Assembly (NCBI GenBank): GCA_963691815.1
Contig: OY829667.1
Span: 16,382,563-16,446,562 of the forward strand
Length of the DNA: 64,000 nucleotides
Reading direction: 5' to 3'
Source of the DNA: Echiichthys vipera
Taxonomy: Eukaryota; Chordata; Actinopteri; Perciformes; Trachinidae
Under the pieces are notes generated by a model. It was not told the origin of the DNA and made no database searches. It saw only the letters and a list, made by a program, of their open reading frames with translations. Below are positions 13,860-22,110 of the stretch, piece by piece (within the stretch, counting starts at the first letter, position 1; each line of letters begins with the position of its first letter). Position numbers and translations under genes: made by a program.

Positions 13860-16800
13860 TTCAAAAGCTGAACTGCTGGACAGAGGCTGTGTCCTAAATC
13901 ACTGAAAGGTGGATGTGGGACGGAGGCCTCAACTTTCCACATGGTTCTCGTTTAAGTTACATATTGGAAAATGACTGGAAGGCGGACATCCCTGCTGAAC
14001 TATGGAGGAAAACACACCGTGGAGGCAGAGGGAAAGGATCGCTACGGCGGAGAAAAGGAGCGAAACACCGGAGACTTATGGAGAGGAAGACATTCAAGCC
14101 GTGTCTCCCATCTCTCATCATGGGCAACGTGAGATCACTGGGGAATAAGATGGACGAGCTAACAGCGCTAACCCGGAGTCGTCAGGAATACCGGGAGTGT
14201 AGCCTGATGATTTTCTCGGAGTCATGGCTACACGCGGATGTTCCTGACCACAATATTTCCACCGAGGGCTTCCACACTGTCCGGGCTGACAGGGACTGCA
14301 CTACGAGCGGCAAGCGTAAAGGAGGGGGGCTTGCTGTTTACGTGAACAACAGGTGGTGCAATCCTGGTCACGTTACCATCAAAGACCGCATCTGCAGTCC
14401 GGATATTGAACTGTTATCTGTGGGCCTCCGTCCGTACTATTTACCCCGTGAATTCTCACATGCTATCATTGTGGCTGTTTACATTCCCCCGTCCGCTAAC
14501 CCAACGTCGGCATGTGACGTCATCCACTCCACAATAGCCAGACTACAGACCGCACACCCGACTGCTCTGATTATAATCTCGGGTGACTTCAACCATGTCT
14601 GCATTAAAAAGACACTGCCGAAATTCACCCAGTATGTGACCTGTACAACAAGAGAGGAAAGGACCCTGGACCTGTTGTATGCTAATGTGAAGGACGCATA
14701 CACCTCCACGTCCCTTCCCCCCCTGGGGAGATCAGATCACAACCTGGTGCTTCTCACCCCCTGCTATGTGCCTCTAGTGAAGAGGCTGCCTGTGACCACA
14801 AAGACAGTGAGGACATGGTCAGAGGACTGCTATGAGGCACTGCAGGGCTGTTTTGAGGTGACAGACTGGAATGCACTCTGTGAGCCGCATGGAGAGGACA
14901 TTGATGGGCTTACTGAATGCATCACAGACTACATCAATTTCTGTGTGGACGGCATTGTCCCAGCTCGGTCTGTGCGTTGTTACCCAAACAACAAGCCCTG
15001 GGTAACCAAAGACATCAAAGCCACTCTGAACCAGAAGAAGAGGGCCTTCAGAGGTGGCAACAGGGAGGAGCTTCGGGACGTTCAGAGGGAGCTTAACAAC
15101 AAGATCAGAGAGGCTAAGGACAGCTACAGGAGGAAGCTGGAGATGAAACTCCAGCAAAACAACATGAGGGAGGTCTGGAGTGGCATGAAGACCATCACAG
15201 GCTTCAGACCAGCTAGCGGTGGATCTGATGGCAGTGTGGCTGGGGCTAATGAGTTGAATCTGTTCTTCAACAGGTTTGACACTGCAGCCCAGGCCCCTGC
15301 TGTCTCTCCTGCTGACTGTCTACAGCCATCACTGCTTCTGACCCCCCCTCCTCCTCCTGTTAGCACCTCATTCAACGTCATGAGACCCTCACACCCATCC
15401 CCCTCTCTTCACACCTCTCCTGGCTCCCCTGCTACCTGCCCTCCTCTCACTCTGGACTTCAAACCTCCCCCTGCTCAACCTGCACAGTTTACACCGCTTC
15501 AGGTACGGAGACAACTGAGCAAACTCCACGCCGGTAAGGCTGCAGGCCCTGATGGTGTCAGTCCACGGGTTCTCAGAGCCTGCGCCGAACAGCTATGTGG
15601 AGTTCTACACCGCGTCTTCGAGATGAGCCTGAGCCTCCAGAGGGTCCCTGTGATATGGAAGACGTCCTGCCTCGTTCCAGTGCCAAAGACGCCGCAGCCC
15701 AGCGGTCTCTCAGACTACCGACCGGTGGCACTGACGTCTCATATCATGAAGACCCTGGAGAGACTCGTCCTGGAGCAGCTCAGGCCTATGGTCAGGCCAC
15801 ACCTGGACCCCCTGCAGTTCGCCTATCAGCCCCGGATTGGAGTTGAGGATGCCATCATCTACCTGCTAAACCGTGCCTACACCCACCTGGACAAGCCGAG
15901 GAGCACTGTGAGGGTCACTTTCTTTGACTTCTCCAGCGCATTCAACACCATCAGGCCTGCTCTACTGGGTGACAAGATGACGGCGATGCTGGTGGATCCC
16001 CCCCTTGTTTCCTGGATTGTGGACTACCTCACTGGTCGACCACAGTACGTGCGCCTGCGTCACTGTGTGTCAGATACAGTGGTTAGCAGCACTGGCGCAC
16101 CACAAGGGACTGTTCTCTCTCCTTTCCTCTTCACCCTTTACACCACGGACTTCAGCTACCAGACAGAGTCTTGCCATCTTCAGAAGTTTTCTGATGACTC
16201 TGCTGTAGTGGGATGTATCAGTAAGGGTGAGGAGGCTGAATACAGGGCTGTGGTTGACAACTTTGTCACATGGTGTGAGCTGAACCACCTGCAGCTCAAC
16301 ACAGCAAAAACCAAAGAGCTGGTGGTGGATCTGAGGAGGACAAAGACACCAGTGACCCCAGTTTCCATCCGGGGGCATAACGTGGACATTGTAGAACACT
16401 ACAAATATCTGGGGGTGTTCATTGACAATAAACTGGACTGGACTAAGAACACTGAAGTCCTTTACAAGAAGGGACAGAGCCGCCTCTATTTTCTGAGGAG
16501 GCTCCGCTCCTTCAACATCTGTCGGACCATGCTGAGGATGTTTTATGAGTCTGTGGTGGCTAGTGCTTTTATGTTTGCTGTAGTGTGCTGGGGCAGCAGA
16601 CTGAAGGTTGCAGATGCCAACAGACTCAATAAACTGATCAGAAAGGCCAGTGACATTGTGGGGGTGGAGCTGGACACCTTGGCTGCAGTGTCAGACAGGA
16701 GGATGCTGTTGAAGGTGCGGGCGATACTGCAGCATGGCTCTCACCCTCTCCACAACACTCTGGCTGAACTGAGGAGCACCTTCAGCCAGAGACTGATTGC

Positions 16801-17220
16801 TCCTAAATGCACCACTGAGCGCCACAGGAGGTCATTCTTACCTGTGGCCATTAAACTGTACAACTCATCTCTTTAATTACCGGACTCTTGACTACTTCAA
16901 AACAAAACAAAACAAAATATAAATATCTGTTCTCATTTCATTTCATTTGCCATAACAACCTAATTGTACAGTGTATATATCTCAGATTGTATTTTCACAC
17001 TCACCTCAGATTGTTTACTTGATTGTTTATTATTTATTTGTACTGTATTTTATTGGCTATTTATTAGCTACTTTAGATTTATCTTAATTGTATTTTGTTT
17101 GAATCTTTACTTTATTTTATTTCTACTTATTCATCTTTATGGCTTGTTTCTACTGTGCACGGAGCATTCGAACAAAAGAATTTCCCCCCGGGGATCAATA
17201 AAGTATTCTGATTCTGATGA
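13860..17220 (+). mobile_element. Non-LTR retrotransposon (LINE), L2/CR1/Rex1-like, near full length
   Basis: The element consists of a short 5' leader, one long ORF (13913-16876), a 3' UTR of about 340 bp and an end carrying an AATAAA-containing segment (gggatcaataaagtattctg) followed by the short tandem ctgattctgat. Fish L2/CR1/Rex1-type LINEs commonly end in such a 'ggatcaataaagta' segment plus a simple repeat rather than a long poly(A). It lies antisense to nlgn2 in the intron after the site-A exon. The exact 5' boundary is not certain and no target-site duplication was recognised. Confidence 0.85.
13913..16876 (+). CDS. LINE ORF2-like protein: APE endonuclease plus reverse transcriptase (987 aa)
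   Basis: The ORF is intact. It encodes the enzyme that nicks target DNA and copies the element's RNA at the nick. The N-terminal basic leader (residues 1-65) is followed by an APE-type endonuclease (about 66-285): GNVRSL (Asn72), SESW (Glu103), GGGLAVYVN (137-145), GDFNH (Asp225, Asn227) and GRSDHN (Asp275, His276). A linker (290-530) includes a Pro-rich stretch near 475-525. The reverse transcriptase (about 535-800) shows GKAAGPDGVSP (541-551), FFDFSSAFNTI (670-680, Asp672), GAPQGTVLSPFL (728-739) and the catalytic FSDD (759-762; usual form FADD). The C-terminal domain has WCELNHLQLN, KTKELVVD and KYLGVFID. All expected catalytic residues are present with no stop or frameshift, so it may be coding-competent. 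No separate ORF1 was seen. The Met at 13913 is the first in-frame Met; translation could start later, for example at Met56. Confidence 0.93.
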   Translation: MWDGGLNFPHGSRLSYILENDWKADIPAELWRKTHRGGRGKGSLRRRKGAKHRRLMERKTFKPCLPSLIMGNVRSLGNKMDELTALTRSRQEYRECSLMIFSESWLHADVPDHNISTEGFHTVRADRDCTTSGKRKGGGLAVYVNNRWCNPGHVTIKDRICSPDIELLSVGLRPYYLPREFSHAIIVAVYIPPSANPTSACDVIHSTIARLQTAHPTALIIISGDFNHVCIKKTLPKFTQYVTCTTREERTLDLLYANVKDAYTSTSLPPLGRSDHNLVLLTPCYVPLVKRLPVTTKTVRTWSEDCYEALQGCFEVTDWNALCEPHGEDIDGLTECITDYINFCVDGIVPARSVRCYPNNKPWVTKDIKATLNQKKRAFRGGNREELRDVQRELNNKIREAKDSYRRKLEMKLQQNNMREVWSGMKTITGFRPASGGSDGSVAGANELNLFFNRFDTAAQAPAVSPADCLQPSLLLTPPPPPVSTSFNVMRPSHPSPSLHTSPGSPATCPPLTLDFKPPPAQPAQFTPLQVRRQLSKLHAGKAAGPDGVSPRVLRACAEQLCGVLHRVFEMSLSLQRVPVIWKTSCLVPVPKTPQPSGLSDYRPVALTSHIMKTLERLVLEQLRPMVRPHLDPLQFAYQPRIGVEDAIIYLLNRAYTHLDKPRSTVRVTFFDFSSAFNTIRPALLGDKMTAMLVDPPLVSWIVDYLTGRPQYVRLRHCVSDTVVSSTGAPQGTVLSPFLFTLYTTDFSYQTESCHLQKFSDDSAVVGCISKGEEAEYRAVVDNFVTWCELNHLQLNTAKTKELVVDLRRTKTPVTPVSIRGHNVDIVEHYKYLGVFIDNKLDWTKNTEVLYKKGQSRLYFLRRLRSFNICRTMLRMFYESVVASAFMFAVVCWGSRLKVADANRLNKLIRKASDIVGVELDTLAAVSDRRMLLKVRAILQHGSHPLHNTLAELRSTFSQRLIAPKCTTERHRRSFLPVAIKLYNSSL

Positions 17221-17430
17221 CTGGTTTCCAGACTAGTTGTGAGGCAACAAACTCCTGCCCTTATGTCCACCTCTTAAACTGAGATTTGGAGTGAGCGCAT
17301 AGAAACGTTCCCCACAGCCTTTCGGTGTCATTCTCTGCACATGCATCTGTGCAGAGATGTTCAAGAAGCTAAACATTTTTTATTGGAGAGGGGACTTTAG
17401 ATTTGACTCTTTCGTGGCAAAATTTAAGTT

Positions 17431-17595
17431 TTTTTTCAAAGGAAATATTCAAAAATCTAAGTATCTCAGATGCATGTGTGTTGGAAGGAAATAGGACATA
17501 TACCTCACTGAAAAATCAAAGTATGAGATATACCTTCCAACGCACATGCATCTTAGATAGTTGGATGTGTGAATATTTTTCTTTGAAAATGGAAT
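17431..17595. repeat. Imperfect inverted repeat (hairpin, about 55-nt arms)
   Basis: The left arm about 17433-17496 (tttcaaaggaaatattca ... atgcatgtgtgttggaagg) pairs with the reverse complement of about 17538-17593 (ccttccaacgcacatgcat ... gaatatttttctttgaaaa). A loop of about 45 nt separates them. Mismatches and small bulges occur mid-arm. It may be a MITE or a structured RNA if transcribed. Confidence 0.75.
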
Positions 17596-17609
17596 TGATA
17601 GGATAGATT

Positions 17610-17862
17610 ATTGGTTGAGAAATACTGAATCCCTCAATCATGTTTTAAATATGCTTTAGCACAGATCCTATACACCGCTCTTAGTTATTAACCACACTAA
17701 TGCTTCAGTCCCTCAGACCTTTGTACGAGTGTTACAGAAATATTCTGTGCATTTCCTAAATATTGATGGAAAAAGATCAATGTTTAAGAAAACAGTATGC
17801 AGGATCTTCTTTTTCAAGGCATAATGGACGGATTCAGTATTTCTCTACCAGAATTCTAATAA
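17610..17862. repeat. Second inverted repeat (about 28-nt arms) next to the first
   Basis: The segment at about 17615-17636 (gttgagaaatactgaatccc) is found reversed at about 17831-17852 (ggattcagtatttctctac). The spacer is about 195 bp. The two adjacent inverted repeats could be one decayed palindromic element. Confidence 0.6.
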
Positions 17863-18877
17863 ATATTTAAACTGCACGGATATATGTAAGAAGAAAATGC
17901 ATTTTATGTACTTTTTTCAATTAATGGAAAGTGTTTAGTGGGGTTGTGCTTGATGGCTTTTGCCCCTGTAGATGCAGGTTACTTCTAAACTATGTGTTTC
18001 TTTGGTTTAAGGGAAAGGAGATTAAATGCCGTTTGTGTGTGTTGTGCATGTGTTTGTGTATATTCGGTGCAGGTTACCTGAGTGTGTATACCTGTGCAGG
18101 GACATCTACTGTTTTAAGTATCTATGACTGACTCCTTTCGGTCTCTGTTAGGGACCGACTCCGGTTTTCCCCCTGTGCCTGAGATGAATTCCACTTTGGG
18201 ATTGTGTTTGTGAGTTAGAGTTAGTGTATTGGGATCAACAGCTTCCGATCAAATAATGTTAATTGTATGTCGTGATGAGGGATGGAATATTTAGACGAAG
18301 GTGGAAAGTGTCTCGCGGTAGCTGAAAAGTTGTGTCTGCGCCAGCGTGTTTGATCACCAAGAAAATCCTCCTGTGTCAAACTTCCTCCGACTGCTGACTT
18401 CAAAAAATACCCCAAATCAAAGAGCATCACGGAGCAAGGAAAAAAAAAAGAAGATTCACCCGCACAACCCCTCAAAATAGCATAGAGAGAAATATGCATC
18501 AAAATATCATCAGTCATCTTTTTCTCCAAGAAACAAGTCCAAAAGAACAAGGGCAGAGGGAAAGAAGGGGGTGGGGGAGGGTGGGAGGGATGAAAGTGCA
18601 GATAAAATCACCTCCGTAGTGTATGTACTGCAGGTGGGAGATAAATTAACAGCAGCTTGTGAATTCTGTGTCCTTATTGTAGCGGCAGATTAAACCCAAA
18701 CCTTCCAAAGGAGGGTACAAGTGTCCTTGGATGTCCCCATTTTTTTTTTTTCCTTCCTTGATTTGATGTTATCACTGTTGACTTGGAATGAGGCTAGCTT
18801 AATATTTGTATAGGTCCTTACTCAATAGCAATTTCATCCTTGAGCTGGGGATTGAGGTGCAATAATTATGCACCTCA

Positions 18878-19292
18878 TTGTGTGAGCCGGTCTCAATAGG
18901 TGCTTTGTTGCGCTGGGACAATGCTGTTAGTCGGCCAATGTATTTTCAAGGGCACAGTGGTGATGATGATGTCCGAGGCTCTCTCTTGTTTGAGAGCCAG
19001 ATGAGGACCTCTGGAAAACACACACAACTGCCTGTAGATGACTTTATAATGAAGGCGATTTGGATTCCATTAACCAGGCGTTATGATCATCCAAGGTTAC
19101 ATAAGGCTAATGATTTGTATCGGAAAGACAGCTTTTTAATGCAACGGTCAGCACATACACTTACACCAACACATCGGTATGCATCTCATATCCAAAGTCT
19201 CACCTACAAGATGTTTGACTTGTGTGTGTGTTTTCCACTCTATGTGTGTACACACCCCCCAAAAAGACTTCAAAACAAGAAAAAAGGAAAAA
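18878..19292. other. Intron immediately downstream of site-A exon; no gene
   Basis: A 151-codon plus-strand ORF spans the region and the cassette exon on the opposite strand, but it has no recognisable family. It overlaps a real exon in antisense and is treated as chance. Confidence 0.6.
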
Positions 19293-19298
19293 CATGCA
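19293..19298 (-). promoter_or_regulatory. TGCATG (RBFOX-type) hexamer downstream of cassette exon
   Basis: The minus strand carries TGCATG at intron positions +11 to +16 after the site-A donor, inside a T-rich context (GTTGCATGTTTTTCC). TGCATG is the established RBFOX1-3 recognition hexamer, and binding downstream of an exon usually promotes inclusion in neurons. One hexamer can occur by chance, but its place next to a weak donor of a neuronal cassette exon makes function plausible. Confidence 0.6.
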
Positions 19299-19302
19299 AC
19301 AA

Positions 19303-19308
19303 AAATAC
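19303..19308 (-). promoter_or_regulatory. nlgn2: Weak-looking 5' splice site (GTATTT) of site-A exon
   Basis: The minus strand reads GACGAAG followed by GTATTTTTG. Positions +3 to +6 depart from the GTRAGT consensus (no G at +5), so the donor looks weak. Weak donors are typical of regulated exons that need a downstream enhancer. Confidence 0.8.
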
Positions 19309-19362
19309 CTTCGTCTCGAGGCTTGTTCATTGAAGATTCGTCATGTTTTTTTGTGAGCGGAC
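19309..19362 (-). CDS. nlgn2: nlgn2 splice-site-A cassette exon (54 nt)
   Basis: Joined in phase 1 to the upstream exon, this 54-nt exon encodes GPLTKKHDESSMNKPRDE, with its last base beginning the next codon. I recall the mammalian neuroligin-2 site-A insert as a 17-residue peptide starting GPLTKK(R)DE, so the match is specific; the fish form has 18 residues. The exon is flanked by AG (19364-19363) and GT (19308-19307) and its length is a multiple of three, so skipping keeps the reading frame, as expected for an alternative cassette. The insert lies in a surface loop of the esterase-like domain, and alternative inclusion at site A is known to tune neuroligin partner choice. The exon is isolated: 33.2 kb from the exon before it and more than 19.3 kb from the exon after it. 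The flanking ORF readthrough on both sides is intron. Confidence 0.9.
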
Positions 19363-19405
19363 CTAGGGTTAAGAAAAAAAGGGGGGAAAAAGAGAAAAGA
19401 GAAAA
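19363..19405 (-). promoter_or_regulatory. nlgn2: Acceptor and long polypyrimidine tract of site-A exon
   Basis: In the sense of nlgn2, 35 uninterrupted pyrimidines (19405-19371), including CTCTTTTCTCTTTTTCC, are followed by AACCCTAG and the exon. Pyrimidine enrichment continues, broken by purines, to about 19480. CUCUUU-like words are known PTBP1/PTBP2 binding types, so repression of the exon outside mature neurons is plausible; that is inference. Confidence 0.8.
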
Positions 19406-20399
19406 TTCAAAAAAGATTACTGGCAAAAACGGAAAAAAAAGAATATCAAAAAAAGAAAAGAAGAAAGAGCAAAAAGGACAAATCAGCAAGAGTTCATGGT
19501 TGCTTATTGTTTTGATTTTTTTTTTCCTTTAAAAAGAGCACAAAAGCAAAAACAAAATGCATCACAGACACAGATTTATCACAAGAAAAGACACAAGATC
19601 AAAGAGAGCTGTTTTTGGATGTGATTTCTCTCCCCCTGCAGAAGAAAAGGCCTGCTATTGTTTTAGGTCCCTCTTTCTCTCTCCTTAAAAACCTGGTTTG
19701 TTCCCTGAGCCTCAGCGTTTGTTTTGTTTTTGCGAGCTGGGTGGGTGGGTGGCGGGGGGGTTGGTGAAGGGGGAAAAAGGGAATGTGGAGTAATAAGGCC
19801 TCTGTGGTTTGAAGAACAGGACCCAGCCCTTTCCTCCCACCATATGACCAGAAAAACGGCAGACTTTAAAAAAGAACAGGCCAAGAAGAGGACACCTATA
19901 GGAAGAGCGACGGGTTTGGGTCCTGATGCTCAAACGGCAAAATCTTATAGCCAACCTTTCAGCAGTGAAAGCACACACACAACGTTTTAAAGGGCAGCTG
20001 CAAAACATTAGTCAATAAGACCTTTTGTAGATAGACACGCTTAATTAGACAACCCAATACACAATGACCCTGTAATGGTAAAAGACGTGTTAAACATGTT
20101 GCAGATAAAATAGTGCACAGGTTCTTCTGTGTTTTGGAATGTCTGTGTGGGTGTGTGTGTGTGTGGTGTGTGTGTGTGTGTGTAAGTTTGTCATTATTTA
20201 GTGGTTAAACCATGAGAGCTATTCCCCAGGGGGGTAAATAATTACATAGCACAACAGCAGTGTGTCAATTTGAAATGACAAGAAAGCGTGACGCTAATTG
20301 TGCTGAGGAGTGCAGGTAAAAGGTGAATGTAATTTGATCCCCATGTGCCCACAGGCTGTTTTTGGTAAATTAAAAGAGTGTTGGAGAGGAAGAGAAGAT

Positions 20400-20402
<3 letters not shown>
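19406..20402. other. Intron upstream (gene sense) of site-A exon; pyrimidine-rich, no gene
   Basis: Plus-strand purine-rich to about 19480, which is pyrimidine-rich in the nlgn2 transcript. Also holds a G-rich stretch at about 19738-19775 and short (GT)n runs at about 20151-20182. No coding exon seen. Confidence 0.6.

Positions 20403-20486
<84 letters not shown>
20403..20486. repeat. (AG)42 microsatellite; (CT)42 in the nlgn2 transcript
   Basis: An 84-bp pure AG run. On the minus strand it is an uninterrupted CT repeat about 1.04 kb 5' of the site-A exon. Such CU repeats are known to bind PTB-family proteins, so it could influence splicing. It could equally be an inert microsatellite. Confidence 0.97.
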
Positions 20487-20489
<3 letters not shown>

Positions 20490-21339
20490 GATAGATCCCC
20501 ACAGAGGGTGAATCCAAGAGGAAAAATAACCTCCACTTCTTCTCCCTCCACCATCACCTCTTTTGTTTTTAATCTGTTGATGAACTGCTCGTGTTGCATT
20601 CAAAGAACCTGACTGAACAAGTGGTTTCCGTGCCATCAGCCCTCCTACTCCTTCTTCTCATAAGAGTCGTTATCAGGAAGTGTTGTGTTTGTGGGGGAAA
20701 AAAATAGCACAAAATCCGCTTTGATGTCGACGTGTTTTATCATCCTTGCAGTCGTTTTTCTTGTTTGCTTTATTCGTGTACAGATGTCACAGAAAAGAGA
20801 CAAATAAAAACCATACATGTATACTGTTCATTTCATCCTTCACATGGTGAATATTTGCAGAAGATACTCTTCACCTCAATATTCAGAAAGTAAGTACTCA
20901 GACAAAATTTGGCAAAGAAGCTGGATTTTATTCAGTTGAATGTGTGAAGAAAATAACCAAATAAAACAACACTTGATTTACTGGAAAAGTCTGCTCCTCA
21001 TCACGGGTAAAAGCAACGCAGACAGTAAAAAAGAAATCTTCATTTTGGTCAATCATCCAAGGAGTACTAGACACTCTAAAGGATGCGACATGGACATTTC
21101 AAAATAAAAGTACACAAGGAAATGTTGCATCAACTCACAGAATACACAAAATGCAATTAGAATAGAATTGAAGATGTGAAGAACTCTTTCTGGAAAAAGT
21201 TCTGGGAAAAGCTATTAAGCAGAACTTGAGATAAGAGTTGGTGTTTTCAGGCAGAATTCATAAAGAGCAGGCTCTTCCTGTAAGTCTATTAGTGCTGCCA
21301 AGGGCATTACTGTATGTTTTCAGTTTGGTTTGTTTGTCT
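20487..21339. other. Intronic sequence; nothing recognised
   Basis: AT-rich non-coding DNA. No ORF with family resemblance and no clear repeat boundary. Confidence 0.5.
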
Positions 21340-22110
21340 GTAAGCTGGGTCGTGGAAAAACTTCTGGGCCTTTTTTCATGAAACTTGGTGGAAGGGTGTA
21401 GCAGGAGCCAAGGAAGAACCAATTAGATTCTGGAGCGGGTCCAAATTACAGGGGGATAACATGCAAGATAGGGCATGGCCTTTGCGAAGAGCCATTCTAC
21501 TTAATTTTTTACCCCTGATCCTTTACTACTGAGCACCTGGTTGATGTTTCTGCCACATGTGTTTATTAGAAAATGTAATACCTATATATTTGTATACATA
21601 TTAAGGATCCAGGATCAGTGACATTCTTTAAAAGAAACGTAGGAGGTGGTCAGGGTAGATGATACGCACACAGAACCGAGCTTTGACACCAGTAAGGTTG
21701 ACATGCTGATGTTTAACAGGTATGTTTACTATGGTCACTATCTTTGTTTAGTGTGCTAGCATTTGCCAATTAGCCCTAAACACAAAGAATAGCTTAGGTC
21801 GATGGGAATGTCATTAGTTTTGTCAGCCTTCTGGTGGTCCTGTAGGAGAAATCAGGGCATACCCATAAGGTATTCATTCTCTAAGAACCAGGTTTGTTTT
21901 GTGACAATCCATCAAGCATGTGTGGGTATTGCACTGGGTATAACACAGTGCAAATAAGACATTTGACCTTCTGGTGGCAATGGTTGAAAGGGATCATCAT
22001 TGTCATTAGACTTCATCTCTTCTGGGGACCATGAGTGTACAAAATGATATGGCAATCCATCCAATAGTTGATGAGATATTTCAGTCTGGACCACAGTGGT
22101 GGACTGAAAA
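21340..22110. repeat. Dispersed fish-type repeat ('atggcaatccatccaatagttg')
   Basis: Contains the phrases catgaaacttggtggaaggg, ccaaggaagaaccaatta and tggggaccatgagtgtac, followed by atggcaatccatccaatagt tgatgagatatttcagtctgga. I recall these phrases from an abundant interspersed repeat of fish genomes. The copy is degraded, with no coding frame. Class not assigned. Confidence 0.55.

Larger units (their letters stand above)
17221..18877. other. Intronic sequence with two inverted repeats; no gene
   Basis: Apart from the inverted repeats at 17431-17595 and 17610-17862, this is non-coding sequence with mixed AT-rich and purine-rich stretches (18431-18452, 18540-18595). Confidence 0.6.

Noticed and set aside
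18878..19333. 151-codon plus-strand ORF
   Set aside because: Overlaps the nlgn2 cassette exon in antisense and ends in Lys-rich intron translation; no recognisable domain.
19148..19489. Treating the whole 113-codon minus-strand ORF as a gene
   Set aside because: Only the central 54 nt are supported by splice sites and neuroligin similarity; the Phe-rich leader is the translated pyrimidine tract and the tail is intron.
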